DNA of 64,000 nt, from contig OX638356.1 in assembly GCA_951813395.1 (NCBI GenBank), forward strand, positions 1,281,340 through 1,345,339, in the 5' to 3' direction. A program made the position numbers and the translations under genes. Of this stretch, positions 32,317-40,165 are shown in pieces. The stretch comes from Longimicrobiales bacterium (GTDB taxonomy: Bacteria > Gemmatimonadota > Gemmatimonadetes > Longimicrobiales > Gaopeijiaceae). Each line of letters opens with the position of its first letter. Positions within the stretch are counted from its first letter, which is position 1. The notes below the pieces were generated by a model. The model saw only the letters and a program-made list of their open reading frames with translations. It had not been told where the DNA came from and made no database searches.

Positions 32317-34355
32317 AAGCCTTCGAGTTCCTCCAGAGCGCCCAGCGCGAAGAGTGGCGCCCAGCTCTGGAACCGATGGCCACACCCTGCACCCGTGCGG
32401 GAGTCGAAGTTCTCGCGGCACATTCCCGTACGGCGCCGGTCTGCGAGGAACATGCGGGCGCCCTTCCACGCGAGCTCGTGGGCGAGGTCGTCGAAGCCGT
32501 ACCGGCGGAGGCCCTGCAGGACCAGGTAGTTCATGGGAGGCCATATCGAACCGCGCCAGTACTGCTGGTCGTCGAAGGCGGGATCGTCCCGTGCGATCGT
32601 GGGCAGCACCCGGTCGCCCCGGAAGCGTGCGGGATCGCACAGCGTGTCAAGCATGCGCCGGGCGCATCGGCGTGTGGGAACGCCCGCAATGAAGGGGAGG
32701 AAGTTGGATGCGGCCACCCGGGTAGACGGCCCTGACGGCAGTTCGTCCAGGTAGAGGCCCGCGTCTTCCGACCACAGCACGCGGTTCATGGTTTCCACGA
32801 GGCGTCGATACGCGGTGGCGAGGCGGTCGGCGGTGGTGTCGTCCCCGAGGATGCGCGCGATCCGCGACAGACACTCCAGATCGAGGGCACGGTAGCTGCA
32901 CAGGTCGACCGCCGACATCGCGAAGACCTGCCGCTCGGGGTCCCATTCGGCTTCCTCCCACAGGGGCAGATCGTCTTGGCCGGACTCCCAGGCCGCGCGC
33001 TGGTGGCCGCTCGCGCCTTCTTCCCAGGGCGGCACGAGTCCGGGGCCGGGCACGAGATCGGTGTCGGAACCCCAGGCGAAAAGCCCAGGCGTCAGGCCTT
33101 CGCGCCGGGGCCGGCCGTTCTTGTCCGCCGCCCACCACTCGCACCACGCGAGAAGGTCCGGGTAGACGGCGGCAAGGGTGCCGGGGTCGGGGTGCGTCCG
33201 GTGAAGTCGGAGTGCGGCGTAGGAGCCGATGGGTGGCTGCGACCGGTCGGGTGTGCCGCCGTGGCGGCTGCGCCAGTTCGGGACGCAGCCGTTCGGGTAC
33301 CGCGACCGGGTCCCGGCCAGGAGGATGGCCCAGGCGAGCTCGCCCGACACCGTCGCCAGTTCGAGGGCGTTGAAAAAGCTGTCCCAGCCAAAGACGGTCC
33401 AGTCGTCCGGCTCGACCGGGTGGCTGCGGACGTCCGGGCGGGAGTCCTCGCGGTCGGTGTGCGCTCTCGGACCGGAGGTTGCCCGGGGATTGGGAAAAAT
33501 CCAGCGTCGACCTGCCGGAGCATACAGTCGTCCCGTTTCGGGCTGAAGCAGCACCGTCCACATGAGGTTGTCGGCAATGCTCTCCAGCAGGTCCGGGTGG
33601 CCCCCCGCCCGGGGCCGCCGCCGCCGCCACTCGCGGCGCGCCTCGTCGATCCAGGCGTCCGCCCGCCCGACGAGCCGCGCCGCTCGGGCGGCGGCCCCGG
33701 CCCCGGCCCACGCCGCCACCATGGCCAAACGCCCGGTCGTGCCATCCGCGACATCGAGGATGCGCGCCACCTCGCCGGCGGACGCCGGCGAGGCCCACGG
33801 ATCGGGCGCGGTCCCGCCGTATCGGCCCGGGTGACCGCGCGCCATGCGCCGCACCGATCCCGGCGCGAAGGCGGTGGCGATCTCCACGCCCCCGGATACG
33901 GCCCGCCAGCCGTCTGCGGGCGGGGCGCCTGCCGCGTCCGCCATGGCCGCACTGCCCCCCTCCTCCACCTCGGTCCAACGTGGCTCCCACCCCCAGGGCG
34001 CATCGCCGATCAGCTCCAGCCGGCCCGCAGCCGTTGCGGTCGCGCGCAACGCCACGGCGTCCTCTCTGCGCGACCATTCCAGGATCAGTGTGCTCGACCG
34101 CGGTGTGGACTCGGGCGACGCCTCCGCACGCAGGTCGAACTCCATGCGCGCGTACGACCCGTCGGGCGCGTGGGGCCCTACCCGCGAGACCATCCAGTAC
34201 CAGTCGTCGCGATCGCGGCGGTGTCCGTCGGGATCGGTGAAGGCGAGGCGAATTCCGACGCCGTTGTTCGGACCTGTGGCGAGGACCAGGCCGGCCCAGC
34301 GGGACGCTTCGAGCGCACCGATCGACGGATTCCCACCTGGAAGCGGTCTTGCCAT
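32313..34355 (-). CDS. GH63/MGH1-like glycoside hydrolase
   Basis: A 680-residue cytoplasmic (no signal) enzyme with an N-terminal beta domain and a C-terminal (alpha/alpha)6 barrel from about residue 260. Conserved features are FGWDSFFNALE (about residue 330), GLFAWGSDTD, SAVDLCSYRALDLECLSRI and YWRGSIWPPMNYLVLQGL. These fit the GH63/mannosylglycerate-hydrolase-like group, which cleaves alpha-glucosides or glucosyl/mannosylglycerate. Substrate is unknown. It is transcribed opposite to the P450 fusion gene; its stop shares a CTAG with the lipoprotein stop. Confidence 0.82.
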   Translation of the reverse strand: MARPLPGGNPSIGALEASRWAGLVLATGPNNGVGIRLAFTDPDGHRRDRDDWYWMVSRVGPHAPDGSYARMEFDLRAEASPESTPRSSTLILEWSRREDAVALRATATAAGRLELIGDAPWGWEPRWTEVEEGGSAAMADAAGAPPADGWRAVSGGVEIATAFAPGSVRRMARGHPGRYGGTAPDPWASPASAGEVARILDVADGTTGRLAMVAAWAGAGAAARAARLVGRADAWIDEARREWRRRRPRAGGHPDLLESIADNLMWTVLLQPETGRLYAPAGRRWIFPNPRATSGPRAHTDREDSRPDVRSHPVEPDDWTVFGWDSFFNALELATVSGELAWAILLAGTRSRYPNGCVPNWRSRHGGTPDRSQPPIGSYAALRLHRTHPDPGTLAAVYPDLLAWCEWWAADKNGRPRREGLTPGLFAWGSDTDLVPGPGLVPPWEEGASGHQRAAWESGQDDLPLWEEAEWDPERQVFAMSAVDLCSYRALDLECLSRIARILGDDTTADRLATAYRRLVETMNRVLWSEDAGLYLDELPSGPSTRVAASNFLPFIAGVPTRRCARRMLDTLCDPARFRGDRVLPTIARDDPAFDDQQYWRGSIWPPMNYLVLQGLRRYGFDDLAHELAWKGARMFLADRRRTGMCRENFDSRTGAGCGHRFQSWAPLFALGALEELEGF

Positions 34356-34430
34356 ACTCGGGTTGCGACGACGGAGGAACTTTCTCCCATCGGATTGGGG
34401 GCCTGGTTCAAGTTAATCAGCCGGCAGGGG

Positions 34431-34457
34431 TTGACTGCGTTGTTGTGCCGTAGCACA
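34431..34457 (+). promoter_or_regulatory. Possible promoter and operator before the P450 fusion
   Basis: In the 166-base divergent gap, TTGACT (34431-34436) resembles a -35 box and the palindrome TGTGC-CGTA-GCACA (34444-34457) lies just downstream, where a regulator could block transcription. No good -10 hexamer at the ideal distance is visible, so this is tentative. Confidence 0.3.
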
Positions 34458-34521
34458 TGGACTGGGCACTCTCGGCGGTGTACCTTCCCCCTGTGAGAGC
34501 AAATCGAGTCAGCGGAGCGGC

Positions 34522-36594
34522 GTGGAACATGAGATTCCAGACGAGACCGCAGGGGTGCCGGCGCTGATGGCTGTTGCGACCCAGGGCGTGGCGACCAAGG
34601 CACTGACGCTTCCCGAGGAGCTCATCCTGATGCTCCTCAACGAGGAGAACGGCTACTTCCACCAGGTACCGGGGTGGCGGTTGAACTGCGCCGTGGTCGG
34701 TGCGGTGCTCGCGGAACTCTCGCTGCTCTTGCGCATCGATACGGACCTGGAGTCACTGTTCCTTGTCGACGCGACGAAGACCGGCGACCCCGCCCTGGAT
34801 CCCTTTCTGGAAGAAATCGCCAGTGAACCCGCCCAGCACAACGCGCAGTACTGGATCGAACGGCTCGCGCTCCGCGCGGAGTCCGTCATCGATTTGACCC
34901 TGGATCGCCTGGTCGACCTGAAGATCCTCGAGTACCACGATGGCGATTTCTGGACGGTGGCCCGTACCGTCCGGCATTCGGATATGTACGGCCACGCCGA
35001 GCAGGGTACTGCCGGACAGTTCATCAAGACGCGGATCGGCAAGGCGATCTTCACCGACGCGATTCCGGATCCGCGAGACGTCATCGTCATCTGTCTCGTC
35101 AATACCTGCGATGTCTTTCGGTTCATATTCCAACTCGACGACGAGGCCGAGGAGCGCATCGAGTTCATTTGCAAGATGGACCTGATCGGCCGCTCGATTG
35201 CCGCCGCGGTTCTCCACAACGTCGCGGGACCGCTGCTGCGGCGTTCCCGCCTGACCAAGCACATTCCGCGCGTCTCACTGCGCAAGCTGCTGTTCAATCC
35301 CAATGCGCGGACCGGCAATCTGCCCGCCGTCTTCGCGGATCTCGCCAGGCAGTATGGCCCGGTGTACGAGCTTCGTCCGCCGTTCATGGGGCCCATGATC
35401 TTCGTTGCCGGCACGAAGGTGAATCACTGGATGAACCGGCACGGGCGGATGCACCTGAGAGCGAGGGACTACTTTGCGGACTTCGAGAAAGTCTATGGTG
35501 CGTCCGGCGTTTTGCCCTCGCTGGATGGCGCGGATCACTTCCGGCTTCGCAAGGCGATGGCACCGGCTTACTCACGCCGAAGACTTGCGGACCAGGTGGG
35601 CGACCTGATCCACCATTCCCGGAAACACATGGCGGAGTGGCGGGTCGGCGACACCGTCTCCGCGACGCGGATGTGCAGGCGAATGATCAACGCGCAGATT
35701 TCGCCGATGTCCGTCAGCGTGGATTCGCAGGATATCTTCGACGACCTGTCGACATACAAGGAGAGGGCGCTCACCGTTCACATCGCCAAGGCCCTGCCGA
35801 AGTTCATGCTGAGGACTCCGGGAATGAAGCGGCGGGCGAAGGCCGTCGACACGTTGCTCGGAAGGATCCAGAGCGTTCACACGTCCGCGCAGCGGGCCGG
35901 TTGCCCGCGCAACCTCGCGGACGACCTGCTGAGCCTGAACGCGAGTGACCCGCAGTTCGTGCCGGAGTCGAATCTGCGCTTCGCGCTGTCGGCGGCGCTG
36001 ATTGCCAGCGTGTACCTGGGCGACGCGTTCAGCTTTGCGGTCTACGCCATGGCCTCCAGGCCCGCCGACTACGCGAGGATCCGGAGCGAAGCCGACGCGC
36101 TGTTCGGCGACGGCGATCCGAATGGCGAGGACTTTACGCCGTCCGCGCTGGACTTCACCCACCGCTTCCTGATGGAATGTCTGCGGATGTATCCGATCGT
36201 CCCGATGTCCATGCGCACCGTCATGAATACGTGCGTGGTCGAAGGCTACGAACTGCCGGTGGGGACGACGATCTACATCGCCCAGACGGCCCCCCACTAC
36301 ATGGACGATGTCTTCCGCGACCCGTTCACATTCGATGTGGACCGGTATCGGGCTCCGCGTCATGAGCACCGGGGTCCCGGGTACGCGCCGTACGGCCTGG
36401 GCACGCACCGGTGCCTCGGTTTTCGCTGGATGGAGCTGCAACTGGCCATCAACGTTCTGATGGTCGCGCACCACTTCACGATCAAGGTGTCCCCGGCGAA
36501 TTTCAGATTGCGGTTCAATCCCTTCCCGTCGATGAAGCCGAGCAAGAAGCTGAAGTTCCGGATCGCCGAGAAGGTGCGCGAGTTGCCGGCCTAG
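34522..36594 (+). CDS. GPP34 (GOLPH3-like) domain-cytochrome P450 fusion
   Basis: A 690-residue two-domain protein. Residues 27-235 fit the GPP34 fold of GOLPH3/Vps74: LTLPEELILMLLNEENGY, LNCAVVGAVLAELSLLLRI, DPALDPFLEEIA, PDPRDVIVICLVNTCDVF. Residues 265-690 are a P450: YGPVYEL, C-helix DGADHFRLRKA, ExxR as Glu552-Arg555, and the haem loop YGLGTHRCLG with Cys631. The I-helix (about 491-506) reads AALIASVYLGDAF, lacking the usual acid-Thr pair. There is no signal peptide. In eukaryotes GPP34 binds PI4P at membranes, so this N-terminal domain may dock the P450 to a membrane. The GTG start at 34522 follows CGGAG; ATG 34567 is an alternative. Redox partners are not adjacent. Substrate unknown. 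Confidence 0.85.
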   Translation: MEHEIPDETAGVPALMAVATQGVATKALTLPEELILMLLNEENGYFHQVPGWRLNCAVVGAVLAELSLLLRIDTDLESLFLVDATKTGDPALDPFLEEIASEPAQHNAQYWIERLALRAESVIDLTLDRLVDLKILEYHDGDFWTVARTVRHSDMYGHAEQGTAGQFIKTRIGKAIFTDAIPDPRDVIVICLVNTCDVFRFIFQLDDEAEERIEFICKMDLIGRSIAAAVLHNVAGPLLRRSRLTKHIPRVSLRKLLFNPNARTGNLPAVFADLARQYGPVYELRPPFMGPMIFVAGTKVNHWMNRHGRMHLRARDYFADFEKVYGASGVLPSLDGADHFRLRKAMAPAYSRRRLADQVGDLIHHSRKHMAEWRVGDTVSATRMCRRMINAQISPMSVSVDSQDIFDDLSTYKERALTVHIAKALPKFMLRTPGMKRRAKAVDTLLGRIQSVHTSAQRAGCPRNLADDLLSLNASDPQFVPESNLRFALSAALIASVYLGDAFSFAVYAMASRPADYARIRSEADALFGDGDPNGEDFTPSALDFTHRFLMECLRMYPIVPMSMRTVMNTCVVEGYELPVGTTIYIAQTAPHYMDDVFRDPFTFDVDRYRAPRHEHRGPGYAPYGLGTHRCLGFRWMELQLAINVLMVAHHFTIKVSPANFRLRFNPFPSMKPSKKLKFRIAEKVRELPA

Positions 36595-39500
36595 GCGCGC
36601 GCTTCGGCCATGCCCGGTGCGGTCCGCGCGGAAGCGCCGCCTTTCGGTGACGTCACATGCAGGTGCAGGGCGGACAGCGCGGGCACCAGGAACATCAGGA
36701 TAACGGTGGTGAAGAGGATGCCGCAGCCGATCGACGCCGAGAAGGGAACGAAGAACTGCGCCTGAATGGCGTCTTCCAGAATCAGGGGCGTGAAGCCGAG
36801 GAACGTCGTCAGCGAGGTGAGCATGATCGGACGAAAACGTCCCTTGGCGCCCTCGATGATCGCGGTTCGGGCGGGGATGCCCTCCTCGAGCTCCTGGTCG
36901 ATGAAGTCGACCATTACCAGGGAATCGTTCACCACCACGCCGGCCAGACCGAACATCCCGATGAAGGACTCGGAACTCAGGGCGACGCCCAGCACCCAGT
37001 GCCCCAGGATCACCCCGATGAGTCCGAACGGGATGACGGCCATGATGATGAACGGCTTGGTGTAGGAGCGCAACGGGATTGCCAGCAGCGCGAAGATCAG
37101 GATCATGGCGATCAGGAATCCGGGCCCCAGCGCGCTCATGGACTCCAGCTGCTGCTGTTGTTCGCCTCCGAAGGTGTAGGCCAGGTCCGGGGTCCGGGCG
37201 ACCAGCGCCGCAAGGATATTGCCTTCCAGAATGCTGTTGGCCTGTCCGCCGGAGATCACCGCCGGGTCCACATCCGCGCTGATCCGGACGACGCGCTGGC
37301 CGTCCTGGCGGTGAATGGCTGTCGGCGACCTGCCCGAGCTCAGGAACGCCACGCGGCTCACCGGGACCTCGGCGCCGGTCGCCGTCCGGACCAGGGAGCT
37401 CTCGAGATCGGTGATGGAGCTGCGTTGTTCCTCGGGCAACCGCACGTACACGCGAACCTCTTCCCGGCCCCGCTGTACCCGCAGGGCCTCCGCGCCGAAG
37501 AACGCGGCTCGCGTCTGCCCGGCCAGGTCGTCGAGGGTGAGACCCAGGGTTCGTGCCTCGGGCAGCAGGCCGAGCCTGATCTCCGGGATGCCGGGGGTCT
37601 GATCGGAGCGTATGTCGTGGATCCCGCCTACCTCGCGGAGGCCGTTGACTACCGAGGTTGCGATCCCCGCGAGACGCTCAGGATCCGGATGGGACAGCAC
37701 CGCCTCGACGGGGTTGCCCAGGTCGTAGATCTTGCCGCTGATGGTGAGGCTGCGCACATGGGGCAGGGTGCCCACTTCCTCGCGCCACACCTGCACCACG
37801 TCCCCCGTGGGGATGCGCCGGTGCTGCGCGTCCAGGAGCTTGAACGCGATGGTTGCGACATTGGCCTCCGGGTTCAGGTTGGGATTGGGACTGAGCCCTC
37901 CCCCTTCGATCCGCGGCCGTTGACCCACCGTAATCGTGACCCCCGAAAGGAGGGGGAGTGCATCGGCGGGCCGGTCCTCGGAGACGCGTTCGATCGCCCG
38001 GTGGCCGGCCGCTTCCAGTTCCCGTGCGACCTCGTAGGTCTGTTCAGCAGTCGTCCCGTCCGGCATCTCCAGCGTGGCGGTGGCGAAATCCCCTTCGACC
38101 TCCGTGGCAAAGGTGAACGGAACGATGCCGGCCGGCAGCATCGCCCCGCAGAGGATGAGCAGTGCGACGGCCGACGAGAGGGTCACTCCGGGTCGATCCG
38201 TCGCGAATCGTACGCCGCGATGCAGGGGACCCTGCACGAATCCGTTTAACAGCTGATCGACGCGACCCTGAATCCGGGCAACGAGTCGCGCCGGGCGCGT
38301 TCGCGGTGCCCAGTCCGGTCCGTGGAGATGGTGGGACAGGTGGTTGGGCAGCACCAGCAGCGATTCGATCAGCGATATCACCAGCATCGCGATGACAATG
38401 GTCGGCAGCGCCTTCCAGGTCTGTCCCACCCCTCCGGGAATGAAGAGCAGGGGAGAGAACGCGGCAACCGTCGTCAGCACCGCAAAGATCAGAGGCACCT
38501 TGATTCGGCGTGCACCACGGATCGCCGCGACGACGCCCGGCGTTCCCCGCATTCGTTCCAGGTGGATGTACTCGGAGACGACAATCGCATCGTCCACGAC
38601 GATCCCGATGGCGAGGACGAACGAGAACAGGGAGACCGCGTGGATCGCCAGGTCGAATGCCATCATGACGGCCAGGGCCCCGATACCGGATATTCCGAGA
38701 CCGACGGCTACCCAGAAGGCCAGCCGGAGTTCGAGGAACAGTCCCAGGGCGATCAGCACCAGCAGGAGCCCGAGAAGACCGTTCTTGATGAGGATGGCGG
38801 CGCGCTCCTCGAAGGCATCGGACTCATCGTTCCAGATGGTGATGCTCACACCGTCCGGAAGTGAGGCGCTCACCTCGTTGGCAACGTGCTCCCGAACGGC
38901 CCGCGCCACATTCATCACCTTCTCGCCGTCGGCCCGCGAAACCTCGACGAAGACGGCCGGCAGCCCCTGATGCCGGACGATCAGGTCGGTGTCCTGGAAT
39001 CCGTCGCGCACTTCGGCGACATCGCCCAGGCGGACGACCGTGCCGTCGCCGCGGCCGAGGAGGATGATCTCCTCGAAATCCTGTTGATTGTAGCTCTGTC
39101 CCAGGGTGCGCACGCGGACCTGGGACTCTTCCGTGTCGATGCGGCCGGCGGACAGCTCGAGGGAACTGCGGCGAACCGTGTTGGCGACATCGGTCAGCGT
39201 GAGCCCAAGGGCTCGCAGCCGCTGCAGGGGCACTTCGATCGAGATCTCATAGTTTCGCACGCCGCTGGTCTCGACCTGGGAGACTGAGGGCAGCGCGGAG
39301 AGGTCGTCTTCGACGCGGTACGCGAGCTCCTTCAATGCGCGCTCGCTCACATCCCCATACAGGATCAGCCGCATCACGCTCTGGGCGTTGGTCATCTCCC
39401 TGATCTGGGGCCGTTCGGCTTCGCCCGGGAACGTCTGAATGCGGCCGACCGCCGCTTCGACATCGGCCAGGGCATCGTTCATGTCCGTGCCCGAGTTCAT

Positions 39501-39815
39501 TTCCACCCTGACCGACGCCATCCCCGGGGCAGCCACGGACTTGACCGACTTCACGCCCGCCAGCCCCTCGACCTCGTCCTCGATCTTCACGACGATGGCC
39601 TCCTCCACCTCGTCGGGGGTGGCGCCCGGATAGGCGACGGAGACTTCGACCTGGTTGAAGGGCACGGTGGGCCACGCTTCCAGTTCAAGCCCGAAAAACG
39701 ACGCCACTCCAGCGACGAGAATGCCGACCATCAACAGATTGGCGGCGACGCTGTTGCTCGCCATGTAGGCGATCGGGCCGCCAGGTTCGCCGTGGTTGCT
39801 CGGGTTGCGACTCAT
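36591..39815 (-). CDS. RND efflux transporter permease (AcrB-like)
   Basis: A 1074-residue proton-driven inner-membrane exporter with the usual duplicated layout: one segment at the N-terminus, a large periplasmic loop (YPGATPDEVEEAIVVKIEDEVEGLAGV), then segments 2-6, and the same again. The proton relay shows as AIGIVVDDAIVVSEYI in TM4, and FAVLTTVAAFSPLLFIPGG matches motif after TM6. The second half has GIIGMFGLAGVVVNDSLVMVDFID-like sequence. No membrane-fusion or outer-membrane partner gene is adjacent, so it probably borrows them. Substrate unknown. Its stop shares CTAG with the P450 stop. Confidence 0.92.
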   Translation of the reverse strand: MSRNPSNHGEPGGPIAYMASNSVAANLLMVGILVAGVASFFGLELEAWPTVPFNQVEVSVAYPGATPDEVEEAIVVKIEDEVEGLAGVKSVKSVAAPGMASVRVEMNSGTDMNDALADVEAAVGRIQTFPGEAERPQIREMTNAQSVMRLILYGDVSERALKELAYRVEDDLSALPSVSQVETSGVRNYEISIEVPLQRLRALGLTLTDVANTVRRSSLELSAGRIDTEESQVRVRTLGQSYNQQDFEEIILLGRGDGTVVRLGDVAEVRDGFQDTDLIVRHQGLPAVFVEVSRADGEKVMNVARAVREHVANEVSASLPDGVSITIWNDESDAFEERAAILIKNGLLGLLLVLIALGLFLELRLAFWVAVGLGISGIGALAVMMAFDLAIHAVSLFSFVLAIGIVVDDAIVVSEYIHLERMRGTPGVVAAIRGARRIKVPLIFAVLTTVAAFSPLLFIPGGVGQTWKALPTIVIAMLVISLIESLLVLPNHLSHHLHGPDWAPRTRPARLVARIQGRVDQLLNGFVQGPLHRGVRFATDRPGVTLSSAVALLILCGAMLPAGIVPFTFATEVEGDFATATLEMPDGTTAEQTYEVARELEAAGHRAIERVSEDRPADALPLLSGVTITVGQRPRIEGGGLSPNPNLNPEANVATIAFKLLDAQHRRIPTGDVVQVWREEVGTLPHVRSLTISGKIYDLGNPVEAVLSHPDPERLAGIATSVVNGLREVGGIHDIRSDQTPGIPEIRLGLLPEARTLGLTLDDLAGQTRAAFFGAEALRVQRGREEVRVYVRLPEEQRSSITDLESSLVRTATGAEVPVSRVAFLSSGRSPTAIHRQDGQRVVRISADVDPAVISGGQANSILEGNILAALVARTPDLAYTFGGEQQQQLESMSALGPGFLIAMILIFALLAIPLRSYTKPFIIMAVIPFGLIGVILGHWVLGVALSSESFIGMFGLAGVVVNDSLVMVDFIDQELEEGIPARTAIIEGAKGRFRPIMLTSLTTFLGFTPLILEDAIQAQFFVPFSASIGCGILFTTVILMFLVPALSALHLHVTSPKGGASARTAPGMAEARA

Positions 39816-39911
39816 TGTGCCGGGTCAGCCTCGGTCTTGGACGGGGTGCCGGATCACTGCCGTGCTGCGCGCCTGCACCCATAGGATACCCACCGGATTG
39901 CCGCTACGCAC

Positions 39912-40100
39912 GATGCCGAATTGTTGGCCCGCTGCGAGGGGTCACGTTCTCGACGTGCCCGGGAACGTGCTGCTGCCTCCTGCACGCACCGGGCTGCCCC
40001 GCGTGACTCCGTTGCCAATGTCACACAGCTTGTGGCGGAATCCGCGCCCGCTGCCTGCCTTGCCAGCGGGACGCACTACGTCGACATCACCGGGGAGATC
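39912..40100 (+). pseudogene. Remnant of a saccharopine dehydrogenase-like gene
   Basis: Within the 350-base gap 39816-40165, the + frame contains AATHDAELLARCE (39903-39938) and PAACLASGTHYVDITGE (40047-40097). The second stretch is very close to the conserved AACxxxGTHYvDxTGE motif of the saccharopine dehydrogenase/trans-acting enoyl reductase family. The sequence between and after does not fit, and no full frame exists, so this looks like decayed coding DNA. The rest of the gap holds the promoter region of the RND gene; nothing clear is seen there. Confidence 0.4.
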
Positions 40101-40165
40101 GCGCGGGTTGCGCCCGGCAGTCTGCGCCATGAGTTCGATTTCGGTGATGGGCCGGCTGCGGCGTG

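Noticed and set aside
31769-32392. - strand frame with Pro/Ser/Cys repeats opposite the lipoprotein repeat
   Set aside because: Simply the complement of the 18-bp repeat; no start signal or family match.
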